This document shows positions 1-8,037 of a stretch of 8,372 bases of DNA, in pieces. This DNA is from Alphaproteobacteria bacterium (lineage in GTDB: Bacteria > Pseudomonadota > Alphaproteobacteria > Rhodobacterales > Rhodobacteraceae). Location of the stretch: assembly GCA_003695135.1 (NCBI GenBank), contig RFIR01000037.1, forward strand, positions 1 through 8,372, read 5' to 3'. A program made the position numbers and the translations under genes. Numbering within the stretch: position 1 is the first letter of the stretch; every line of letters begins with the position of its first letter. Below the pieces are notes generated by a model. It was not told the DNA's origin. It did not search any database and was given only the letters and a program-made list of their open reading frames with translations.

Positions 1-848
1 GTGCTGATCACCCGCGCCGAAGGCTCGGCCCCGCGCGAGGCCGGCACCGCCATGCTGGTCTGGCAGGATGGCCAGTACGGTACCATCGGCGGCGGGGCGC
101 TGGAATGGCAGGCGCTCGCCGCGGCGAGGCGGCTCCTGCCCGACAGCCGCCCATGGGCGCGCGAAAGCCTCGCGCTGGCCCTCGGCCCTGCCCTTGGCCA
201 GTGCTGTGGCGGTGCGGTGCGGCTGCTGATGGAACGCTTCGGCGCGGAGGAATGCACGGCGCTGGAAGATCTGTCCGGGGCGGGCGGTGCGCTCTGCCGG
301 CCGGAGGAAAGCGGCATTCCACCATCGGCCACTCCGCATGCAGGCTGGATCCGCGAGCCCTTCGCCGCCGCCCCGCCGCGGCTCTTCCTCTATGGCGCGG
401 GCCATGTCGGCCGGGCGGTGGCGCAGGCAACGCAGGGGCTGGCGCTGCGGCTCATCTGGATCGACGACGCCTCGGACAGGTTTCCGGCCGAGATTCCCGC
501 CCATGCCGAAAGACTGGTCGCCGCCAATCCCGCCGATGCGGTGCGCCTCGCCTCGCCTGTGGACATGCATCTGGTCATGACCTACAGCCACAGCATGGAT
601 CTGGAGATCTGCCACCGGGTGCTGGGCCGACCCTTCGCATGGGCGGGCCTGATCGGCTCGCCGACCAAGGCCGCGCGCTTTCGCAAGCGGCTGCGCGCGC
701 TCGGCCATGACGAACGCCGGGTCGCCGCGCTCATCTGCCCGGTGGGCGATCGCAGCCTCGGCAAGTCGCCCTCCGCCATCGCGCTCGGCATCGCCGTCGA
801 TCTTTGCCGCCACCTCGCCGCCACGGCCGAAGGTCGGGAGGGCGCGGC

Positions 849-852
<4 letters not shown>
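1..852 (+). CDS. xdhC: Xanthine dehydrogenase accessory protein XdhC (5'-partial)
   Basis: XdhC proteins bind molybdenum cofactor in the cytoplasm, help it receive its terminal sulfur, and hand it to the large subunit of xanthine dehydrogenase. In the visible part, the N-terminal XdhC/CoxI domain shows GSAPREAG (about residues 8-15), GTIGGGALE (27-35) and the cysteine-containing LGPALGQCCGG (61-71). A Rossmann-like C-terminal domain follows, with LFLYGAGHVGRA (about 128-139), a YSHSMDLEICH stretch, and a GLIGSPTKAARFRKRL motif. The reading frame is open at base 1. The first codon is GTG, but family members normally have about 15-25 residues before GSAPRE, so this GTG is probably an internal valine and the true start is outside the window. 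The stop overlaps the next start (ATGA, 849-852), implying translational coupling to the ABC transporter. xdhA and xdhB are expected upstream but are not visible. The family call is firm; the missing N-terminus is inference. Confidence 0.95.
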
Positions 853-2361
<1,509 letters not shown>

Positions 2362-2375
<14 letters not shown>

Positions 2376-3432
2376 GCCCAGATCGGAGCCGTCGCTGCGC
2401 ATGCAGGTGCTGACCCCGGTGCTGGCGGTGGTGCTGACGCTGATCCTTGGTGCCATCCTGTTCGCGGCGCTCGGCAAGAACCCGGTCGCGGCGATGCGCA
2501 TCATCTTCGTCGATCCGCTGCTCGATTCCTATGCGCGCACCGAGCTTCTGGTGAAGGGCTCGCCGCTGGTGCTGATCGCGGTGGGGCTTGCCGTCGGTTT
2601 CCGTGCCGGGGTGTGGAACATCGGCGCCGAGGGCCAGTTCATCATGGGCGCGGTGGCCGCCAGCGCGGTGGCGCTGGCGCTCTATGACCAGCCGGCGGTG
2701 TGGCTCTTGCCGGCCATGGGCGTGGCGGGTGCCGCGGCGGGGTTCCTGTGGGCGATGATCCCGGCCTGGCTGAAGATCCGCTTTTCGGCCAACGAGATCC
2801 TGGTCAGCCTGATGCTGGTCTATGTTGCCCAGCAGTTCCTGATCGCCATGGTCTCGGGCCCGCTGCGCGATCCGCAGGGCTTCAACTTCCCGCTCTCGCG
2901 CACCTTCCACGACAGCGCAGTGCTGCCGATCGTCATCGAAGGCACGCGGGTGCATGTCGGCGTGTTCATCACCCTGTTCGTGGCAGGGCTCGCCTTCTTC
3001 ATGATGCGCAATCACGTCGTGGGCTTCCGTATCCGGCTGATGGGCGATGCCCCGCGCGCAGCGCGCTTTGCCGGGGTGCGGCCCGGCGCCATCGTGGTGA
3101 CCTGCATGGGGCTGTCGGGTGCGCTGGCGGGGCTTGCCGGCATGTTCGAGGCCGCCGGCCCGGCCCAGCAGCTGGCGCCATCGCTGCCCATCGGCTATGG
3201 CTTCACCGCGATCATCGTCGCCTTTCTCGGCCGGCTCGACCCGGTGGGCATCCTGCTCGCGGGGCTGGTGATGGCGCTGACCTATGTCGGCGGCGAGACG
3301 GCGCAATACAGCCTCGGCATTCCGGCGGCGGCCAACGAGACCTTCCGCGGCATGCTGCTGTTCGCGCTGTTGAGCGTCAACATCCTGGTCCATTACCGGC
3401 TGGTTCCGGCCCGCCGGCGGACGGCAAGATGA
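2362..3432 (+). CDS. ABC transporter permease 1, BMP/nucleoside importer (BPD_transp_2 family)
   Basis: This 356-residue integral inner-membrane protein is one half of the translocation channel (NupP/YufP-like). After a short polar N-terminus, the first membrane helix spans about residues 17-37. Many further hydrophobic helices follow, about ten by eye. Family hallmarks are GFRAGVWNIGAEGQFIMGA (about 79-97), FSANEILVSLMLVY (about 141-154), and the cytoplasmic coupling segment GFRIRLMGDAPRAARFAG (221-238), which should dock on the ATPase. The length fits the usual size for this subunit. The start is placed at 2362 rather than 2356 because of Shine-Dalgarno spacing; the difference is two residues. 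The gene overlaps the upstream ATPase gene by 14 bases and is followed by the second permease after 16 bases, so it is almost certainly cotranscribed and translationally coupled. The substrate, a purine or nucleoside, is inferred from the neighbouring xdhC and binding-protein genes. Confidence 0.93.
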
Positions 3433-3448
3433 GCGGAGGGCGCAGCTG

Positions 3449-4534
3449 ATGGATCTCTCCGCCCTTGACCCGGTGGCGCTGATCGCCAGCCTGATCGTCG
3501 CCGCCACGCCGCTGGTGCTCGCCGGAATCGGCGAGCTGGTTGTGGAGAAATCCGGTGTGCTCAATCTCGGCGTCGAGGGCATGATGATCGTCGGCGCCAT
3601 CGCCGGCTTCGCCGCTGCGGTCGGCACCGGAAATCCCTTTCTGGGGCTGGTGACTGCGGCGGCAGCCGGCATGTTGCTGGCGCTGGTCTTCGGGTTGCTG
3701 ACCCAGTTCCTGCTGGCCAACCAGGTGGCCACCGGTCTGGCGCTGACCATGGTCGGGCTGGGACTGGCGGCACTGATCGGCCAGCCCTATGCCGGTATCA
3801 AGCCACCGGGCTCGCCCCGGCTCGACATTCCCCATGTCAGCGATCTGCCGGTGGTGGGCCCGCTGCTGTTCAGCCACGATGCCATGGTCTATGTCGCGCT
3901 GGCGCTGGTGATCGCGACCTGGCTGTTCCTCGGCCGCAGCCGGGCGGGGCTGGTGCTGCGTGCGGTGGGCGAGAATCACGATGCAGCGCATTCGCTGGGC
4001 TATCCGGTGGTGCGCATCCGTCTGTACGCCATCGCCTTCGGCGGCGCCTGCGCCGGGCTGGGCGGGGCCTATCTGTCGCTGATCCGGGTGCCGCAATGGA
4101 CGGAAGGCATGACCGCCGGCGCGGGCTGGATCGCGCTGGCGCTGGTGGTCTTTGCCTCGTGGAAACCCTGGCGGGTGCTGTTCGGCGCCCTGCTCTTCGG
4201 CGGCATCACCACGCTGCAGCTCAACACCCAGGCGCTCAACATCAACCCCGCCATTCCCGCCGGCGCGCTGCTGCTCGCGGCCGGGCTGATCTGGCTGGTG
4301 GCCAGCCTCAGTGCCAGCCGGGCCGCCGGCTCGCCGCTGGTTATGCTGCTGACCGGCGCGGTGGTGCTGGCCTTCGGGCTCATCTATCCGCGCATGCAGA
4401 TCGGTTCGGCCTGGCTGTCCATGGCGCCCTATCTGGTCACCATCCTGGTGCTGGTGCTGATCTCGTCCGACCGCACCCGCGCCGCGCTCAGCGCCCCGCA
4501 CAGCCTGGGGCGGCTGTTCCATCCGTCAAGCTGA
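3449..4534 (+). CDS. ABC transporter permease 2, BMP/nucleoside importer (BPD_transp_2 family), with extra hydrophobic segment
   Basis: This 361-residue polytopic membrane protein is the second half of the channel (NupQ/YufQ-like). Hallmarks include ATPLVLAGIGELVVEKSGVL (19-38), LNLGVEGMMIVGAIAGF (38-54), and the coupling segment RAVGENHDAAHSLGYPV (171-187). The C-terminal YLVTILVLVLISS and late SLGRLF match the usual family ending. Members I know are mostly about 300-320 residues. The excess sits between QALNIN (261-266) and WLSMAPYL (322-329), two blocks that are normally almost adjacent. The added stretch contains two hydrophobic segments (about 269-288 and 295-314) separated by SASRAAG, so it could add a pair of transmembrane helices without changing the topology of the rest. 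The start follows GGAGG (3435-3439) by 9 bases and fits the family N-terminus. The gene is in operon with permease 1 (16-base gap) and the binding protein (20-base gap). Family assignment is firm; the insertion judgement relies on remembered family length. Confidence 0.93.
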   Translation: MDLSALDPVALIASLIVAATPLVLAGIGELVVEKSGVLNLGVEGMMIVGAIAGFAAAVGTGNPFLGLVTAAAAGMLLALVFGLLTQFLLANQVATGLALTMVGLGLAALIGQPYAGIKPPGSPRLDIPHVSDLPVVGPLLFSHDAMVYVALALVIATWLFLGRSRAGLVLRAVGENHDAAHSLGYPVVRIRLYAIAFGGACAGLGGAYLSLIRVPQWTEGMTAGAGWIALALVVFASWKPWRVLFGALLFGGITTLQLNTQALNINPAIPAGALLLAAGLIWLVASLSASRAAGSPLVMLLTGAVVLAFGLIYPRMQIGSAWLSMAPYLVTILVLVLISSDRTRAALSAPHSLGRLFHPSS

Positions 4535-4554
4535 AACAGGACAGGGAGGTCTTC

Positions 4555-5652
4555 ATGAAGCTCAGAACCGTTTTCGCCGCGGCAATGGCGATGACACTGG
4601 CCGCAGGTGCCGCGCTGGCGCAGGCCAAGGACCACATCAAGATCGGCTTCGTCTATGTCGGGCCGGTGGGGGATTTCGGCTGGACCCACGAGCATGATCA
4701 GGGGCGCAAGGCGATCGAGGCGGCGCTGGGCGACAAGGTGGAGACCACCTATGTCGAGAACGTGCGCGAGGGGCCGGATGCCGAACGCGTCATCACCCAG
4801 ATGGCCCGGTCCGGGATGGACCTGATCTTCACCACATCCTTCGGCTACATGGACCAGACCATCAAGGTCGCCAAGCGTTTTCCCGACGTCAAGTTCGAGC
4901 ACGCCACCGGCTACAAGCGCGCCCACAACGTCGCCACCTATTCCGCCCGGTTCTATGAAGGCCGGCATGTCATCGGCCTGATCGCCGGGCACATGACCAG
5001 GACCAACACCATCGGCTATATCGCCTCCTTCCCGATCCCCGAGGTCGTGCGCGGCATCAATGCCGCCTATCTGGCGGCCAAGTCGGTCAACCCGGATGTC
5101 AAGTTCAAGATCGTTTGGGTCTCGACCTGGTTCGATCCGGCCAAGGAGGCCGACGCCGCCAACGCGCTGATCGAGCAGGGGGCGGACGTGATCATGCAGC
5201 ATACCGACAGCCCCGCGGCCATGACCATCGCCGAGGAGACCTGGAAATCGCCCGACGGTCGCAAGGTCTATGCCTTCGGTCAGGCCTCGGACATGAAGGA
5301 ATTCGGCCCCAATGCCCGGCTCTCCTCGATCATCGACAACTGGGCGCCCTACTACATCGAACGCGCCAAGGCCGTGCTCGACGGCACCTGGGAGAGCAAG
5401 GATACCTGGGGCGGCATCAGGGAAGGCATGACCAAGATCGGCGAGTTTTCCGACAAGATCCCCGAAGAGGTGCGCAAGCAGGCCCAGGCCGCCGCCGACG
5501 CCATCGCCGCCGGAACCCTGCATCCCTTCACCGGGCCGATCAACAAGCAGGACGGTACGCCCTGGCTCAAGGAAGGCGAGACCGCCGATGACGCCACGCT
5601 TCTGGGCATGAACTTCTATGTCGAGGGCATCGAGGGCCAGCTGCCGCAATAG
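4555..5652 (+). CDS. BMP-family ABC transporter substrate-binding protein, probable purine/nucleoside binder
   Basis: This periplasmic receptor captures the substrate for the importer encoded just upstream. The 365-residue product begins with a Sec signal peptide: MKLR, a hydrophobic core to about residue 22, and a probable cleavage in AALA-QAKD. There is no lipobox and no cysteine anywhere in the protein, so it should be soluble, unlike the lipoprotein BmpA/PnrA members. BMP-fold features are IKIGFVYVGPVGDFGWTHEH (28-47), FTTSFGYMD (92-100), IGYIASFPIPEVVRGINA (153-170), and the C-terminal GMNFYVEGIEGQLP (351-364). From memory, this layout matches the Brucella proteins annotated as purine-binding (adenine ligand), which fits the link to xdhC. 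The ATG is chosen because AGGGAGGT (4543-4550) lies 4 bases upstream and the signal peptide starts here; the frame stays open further upstream only inside the permease gene. It is the last gene of the operon. Confidence 0.94.
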   Translation: MKLRTVFAAAMAMTLAAGAALAQAKDHIKIGFVYVGPVGDFGWTHEHDQGRKAIEAALGDKVETTYVENVREGPDAERVITQMARSGMDLIFTTSFGYMDQTIKVAKRFPDVKFEHATGYKRAHNVATYSARFYEGRHVIGLIAGHMTRTNTIGYIASFPIPEVVRGINAAYLAAKSVNPDVKFKIVWVSTWFDPAKEADAANALIEQGADVIMQHTDSPAAMTIAEETWKSPDGRKVYAFGQASDMKEFGPNARLSSIIDNWAPYYIERAKAVLDGTWESKDTWGGIREGMTKIGEFSDKIPEEVRKQAQAAADAIAAGTLHPFTGPINKQDGTPWLKEGETADDATLLGMNFYVEGIEGQLPQ

Positions 5653-5669
5653 GCAGGGCCGATCGCCCG

Positions 5670-5691
5670 TGGCGGGCGGAAACGCCCGCCA
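5670..5691 (+). terminator. GC-rich hairpin with GAAA tetraloop after the importer operon, possible terminator
   Basis: TGGCGGGCG (5670-5678) pairs perfectly with CGCCCGCCA (5683-5691) around a GAAA (GNRA-type) loop, starting 18 bases after the stop of the binding-protein gene. A stem of 9 pairs this strong would be very stable in RNA. The bases after it (TAGACACTC) are not a T-tract, so classical intrinsic termination is uncertain; it may pause RNA polymerase or protect the transcript's 3' end. An alternative small hairpin, GCCCG-TGG-CGGGC (5665-5677), competes for the left arm. Confidence 0.45.
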
Positions 5692-5738
5692 TAGACACTC
5701 GGGCGCCTGGAGCCAGTCGCGCCCAATCTGGTTCAGCC

Positions 5739-5763
5739 GCCCGGAGAGCGCAGCGATCCGGGC
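5739..5763. repeat. Inverted repeat in the convergent intergenic region
   Basis: GCCCGGA (5739-5745) and TCCGGGC (5757-5763) form a perfect 7-bp dyad with an 11-base loop. It lies between two stronger dyads and begins 86 bases after the importer operon ends. Its role is unknown. In G+C-rich DNA a single 7-bp dyad could be chance, but three in about 125 bases is more than incidental. Confidence 0.4.
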
Positions 5764-5765
5764 AT

Positions 5766-5792
5766 GCGCCCGCCCGCCCCCTTGGCGGGCGC
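5766..5792 (-). terminator. GC-rich hairpin downstream of the minus-strand ATPase gene, possible terminator
   Basis: GCGCCCGCC (5766-5774) pairs with GGCGGGCGC (5784-5792) around a 9-base loop. On the minus strand it lies about 90 bases past the stop of the ATPase gene (5884), where a terminator for the SDR-ATPase transcript would be expected. No T-tract follows on either strand, so intrinsic termination is only a possibility. Its arms contain the same 8-mer (GGCGGGCG/CGCCCGCC) as the hairpin at 5670-5691, in opposite order. Confidence 0.35.
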
Positions 5793-5883
5793 ATTCGCGC
5801 CCCCCCGGGCGGTCGCACACCCTCGCGTTGAAACCAGAAGTGAAGCGTATCGCAGGTGATATGCTCCAGCCGACCGCGAGCGC

Positions 5884-6987
5884 TCAGCCGTCGTGGCGCG
5901 GTCCCCTGCCGGGAAAGACGAAACAGCGGTCGCGCCGCAGCGCCAGCCACAGCGGCGTGCCCGGCGCGGGCAGGAACACGCCGGAGACCGCGGCCTTCAG
6001 CACCCGCCCGTCATGGTCCATGCGCAGCTCGACCAGGCTTTCGCCGCCCATGAACCGCGCCCGCGTGACATGGCCGCGCGCCCATACGCCGTGCTCGACA
6101 CTGGGTGCGGGCCCCTGCCCGCCGCGGTCGAAATCGATGCGCAGATGCTGGGGGCGGATGGCGATGTCGACCCAGGCGCCGTCCTCGTGGCCGGGGGCGA
6201 GGAACAGCCCGAAGGGGGTGTCGGTCTGCGCGCCGTGGACGCGTGAGGAAATCACGTTGAGTTCGGAGAAGAAGGCCGCCGCCTCCAGATCCACCGGCGT
6301 GTTGTAGATGTTGTAGGGCGAGGCGACCTGCACGATCCGGCCCTCGCGCATCAGCGCGATCTGGTCGGCCATGCGCATCGCCTCCTCCGGCTCATGCGTG
6401 ACCAGCAGCACCGCCGCACCTTCATCCTTCAGGATCGCCAGCGTCTCGTCGCGGATCTCGTCGCGCAGCCGCTTGTCGAGCCCCGAGAACGGCTCGTCCA
6501 TCAGCATGACATGGGGCCGCGGCGCCAGCGCACGGGCCAAAGCCACCCGTTGCTGCTCGCCGCCCGAAAGCTGGTGAGGATACTTGTCGCCGAACCGGGC
6601 CAGCCCGACCCGGGCCAGAAGCTCGCGCACCCGATCCGCGCGGTTCTCGTCCGGGCCGAGGCCGAAGGCGACGTTCTCGGCCACGCTCAGATGCGGAAAA
6701 AGGGCGAATTCCTGAAACATCAGCCCGACCGAACGGGTCTCGGGCGGCGCGTGGCAGTGTTCGTCCGAGATCACCCTGCCGCCCAGAAGCACCCGTCCGG
6801 AACTTTGCCGCTCGACCCCGGCGGCGATGCGCAGGCTGGTGGACTTGCCGCAGCCCGACGGCCCCAGCAGGCAGATCACCACCCCCGCCTCGACATCCAG
6901 CGACAGCCGGTCGACCACCTTGATGCCGTCATAGATGCGGGTGATTTCCTGCAGCGACAACCGCGCCGGCGCCTCGCTCACAGCCAT
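5884..6987 (-). CDS. ABC transporter ATP-binding protein, FbpC/PotA-like (iron(III)/polyamine/CUT1 branch)
   Basis: This 367-residue cytoplasmic ATPase subunit has one complete NBD: Walker A GPSGCGKST (42-50), Q-loop Q92 in LMFQEFALFPHLSVAENVAF, signature LSGGEQQ (140-146), Walker B MLMDEP (161-166), D-loop SGLD and H-loop H198. A C-terminal TOBE-like domain follows (about 275-360, from IAIRPQHLRI). The wording around RVISDEHCHAPPETRSVG resembles FbpC iron(III) ATPases more than sugar ATPases, but the substrate cannot be fixed from this. No permease or binding protein lies beside it: the upstream same-strand neighbour is an SDR gene (118-base gap) and downstream is a convergent operon. Start: GGAGG (complement of 6988-6992) directly touches this ATG, while a GTG two codons later (6979-6981) sits at the better 6-base spacing; the true start may be that GTG. 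The open frame continues upstream to 7134, but that part lacks homology signs and overlaps the SDR gene. Confidence 0.9.
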   Translation of the reverse strand: MAVSEAPARLSLQEITRIYDGIKVVDRLSLDVEAGVVICLLGPSGCGKSTSLRIAAGVERQSSGRVLLGGRVISDEHCHAPPETRSVGLMFQEFALFPHLSVAENVAFGLGPDENRADRVRELLARVGLARFGDKYPHQLSGGEQQRVALARALAPRPHVMLMDEPFSGLDKRLRDEIRDETLAILKDEGAAVLLVTHEPEEAMRMADQIALMREGRIVQVASPYNIYNTPVDLEAAAFFSELNVISSRVHGAQTDTPFGLFLAPGHEDGAWVDIAIRPQHLRIDFDRGGQGPAPSVEHGVWARGHVTRARFMGGESLVELRMDHDGRVLKAAVSGVFLPAPGTPLWLALRRDRCFVFPGRGPRHDG

Positions 6988-6990
6988 CCT

Positions 6991-7016
6991 CCGGTTTATC
7001 CGACCGTTTATGTCGG
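6991..7016 (-). promoter_or_regulatory. Repeated/dyad sequence in the leader of the ATPase gene
   Basis: On the plus strand GTTTAT occurs at 6994-6999 and 7006-7011, 12 bases apart, and CCGAC (7000-7004) with GTCGG (7012-7016) makes a small 5-bp dyad around the second copy. On the minus strand this sits just upstream of the Shine-Dalgarno sequence of the ATPase gene. It could be an operator or a leader RNA element; it could also be chance. No convincing promoter was identified in the 118-base gap. Confidence 0.25.
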
Positions 7017-7105
7017 AAAGAAGCCCCGCGATATCAACTGCGTCCCGCCGCTGCAAGCGCGGCAATCGAGCGCTGGCCCGATGGCGCGCCCTGGGTGGGT
7101 GGGGG

Positions 7106-7885
7106 CTACATCGACAGGTTGGTCGCCCCGCCATCGATCAGGATGTTCTGACCGACGATGAAGCCCGCATGCTGCGAGCACAGGAAGGCGCAGGCGCGGC
7201 CGAATTCCTCCGGCGTGCCATAGCGGCGGGCCGGGATCGAAGCGCGCCGCCGCGCCTCGGCTTCCTCGCGGGTGATGCCTTCGGCCTTCGCCGCCCCGGT
7301 GTCGAGCGCGACAGCGCGGTCGGTGGCATGCACCCCCGGCAGGAGGTTGTTGATGTTCACGCCGTGCCGGGCGACCTGGCGCGCAGTGCCGGCGACGAAA
7401 CCGGTCAGTCCGGCGCGTGCGGCGTTCGACAGCCCCAGCACCGGGATCGGCGCCTTGACCGACTGGCTGGTGATGTTGACCACGCGGCCCCAGCCGGCCT
7501 CGATCATGCGCGGCAGGATCGCGTTCATCAGCAGGATGGGGGTCAGCATGTTGGCCTCGATCGCCGCCAGCCATTCGGCCCTGCCCCAGTCGCTCCACTG
7601 CCCCGGCGGGGGTCCGCCGGCATTGGTGACCAGGATGTCGGGGGCCGGGCAGGCCGCAAGCAGGGCCGAACGCCCCTCCTCGGTGGTCACATCGGCGGCC
7701 ACGGTGGTCACCTCCACGCCATGCGCGGCGCGGATCGCCGCTGCCGTCTCCTCCAGCGGCCCCTCGCGGCGCCCGTTCAGGACCAGATCGACGCCCGCCT
7801 CGGCCAGCGCCTCGGCGCAGCCGCGGCCCAGCCCGCGCGAGCTTGCACAGACGATCGCCCGCTTTCCCCCTATGCCAAGATCCAT
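7106..7885 (-). CDS. SDR-family protein with non-canonical active site (BKR-like, putative oxidoreductase)
   Basis: This 259-residue protein has the full length and fold signature of a classical short-chain dehydrogenase/reductase, but key positions differ. The nucleotide-binding motif reads CASSRGLG (13-20) instead of TGxxxGIG. VTNAGG (86-91), Asn112, GWGRVVNITSQS (131-142) and the late ILIDGGA (248-254) are typical. At the YxxxK site the sequence is SNAAR (153-157), so Ser replaces the catalytic Tyr and Arg replaces Lys. A known SDR subgroup, often labelled 3-oxoacyl-ACP reductase-like, shares this LSNAxRAGLTG wording, so it is a conserved variant rather than decay. Its reaction is not known to me, and it may be a reductase with altered chemistry or a non-catalytic protein. 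The start is supported by GGGGAAGGA (complement of 7892-7900) 6 bases upstream. It is divergent from the tetR-like gene and probably cotranscribed with the ATPase gene downstream. Confidence 0.92.
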   Translation of the reverse strand: MDLGIGGKRAIVCASSRGLGRGCAEALAEAGVDLVLNGRREGPLEETAAAIRAAHGVEVTTVAADVTTEEGRSALLAACPAPDILVTNAGGPPPGQWSDWGRAEWLAAIEANMLTPILLMNAILPRMIEAGWGRVVNITSQSVKAPIPVLGLSNAARAGLTGFVAGTARQVARHGVNINNLLPGVHATDRAVALDTGAAKAEGITREEAEARRRASIPARRYGTPEEFGRACAFLCSQHAGFIVGQNILIDGGATNLSM

Positions 7886-7929
7886 GACCGTTCCTTCCCC
7901 GTTGGCCCGTCACCTGTTTGCCCGGCCCG

Positions 7930-7957
7930 GCCGGCGGGAACAAGCCCTGCCGCCGGC
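7930..7957. repeat. GC-rich inverted repeat in the SDR gene leader/divergent promoter region
   Basis: GCCGGCGG (7930-7937) and CCGCCGGC (7950-7957) form a perfect 8-bp dyad with a 12-base loop, 45-72 bases upstream of the SDR start. If it is transcribed on the minus strand, the SDR mRNA leader would fold here. It may instead be a protein-binding site or a product of high G+C content. Confidence 0.35.
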
Positions 7958-7976
7958 GTCAGTGACACTTCCCGTG

Positions 7977-8005
7977 TTGCCCCGGCCCTGACGATTTCCT
8001 ATCTT
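7977..8005 (+). promoter_or_regulatory. Candidate sigma-70-type promoter for the TetR-family gene
   Basis: TTGCCC (7977-7982) and TATCTT (8000-8005) are separated by exactly 17 bases and match the -35 and -10 consensus at 4 of 6 positions each. The -10 ends 32 bases before the regulator's ATG, leaving a short leader. The TATCTT stretch is one of the few A/T-rich spots in this G+C-rich intergenic region. No transcription start data are available. Confidence 0.45.
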
Positions 8006-8011
8006 CGTCAG
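7988..8011. promoter_or_regulatory. Candidate TetR-family operator, 24-bp dyad
   Basis: CTGACGA (7988-7994) and TCGTCAG (8005-8011) are perfect 7-bp inverted arms separated by 10 bases. The dyad covers part of the -35/-10 spacer and the whole -10 of the candidate regulator promoter, and lies 27-50 bases upstream of the regulator's start codon. A dimeric HTH regulator bound here would block that promoter, and it could also affect the divergent SDR gene. Assignment to the adjacent regulator is inference from position and symmetry. Confidence 0.55.
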
Positions 8012-8037
8012 CAAGGCTTGCGAGCGGTGAGGCGTGG

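Noticed and set aside
1..3. GTG at the first base as the start of xdhC
   Set aside because: The homologous proteins extend further upstream of GSAPRE, and the window edge coincides with this codon, so it is more likely an internal valine. The gene is reported as 5'-partial.
4096..4554. Upstream in-frame extension of the binding-protein gene
   Set aside because: The extension lies inside permease 2 in another frame, shows no family similarity, and a good Shine-Dalgarno plus signal peptide mark the start at 4555.
6988..7134. N-terminal extension of 49 residues on the lone ATPase
   Set aside because: It is Arg/Pro-rich, overlaps the 3' end of the SDR gene, and precedes a start region with GGAGG; the ATPase domain needs none of it.
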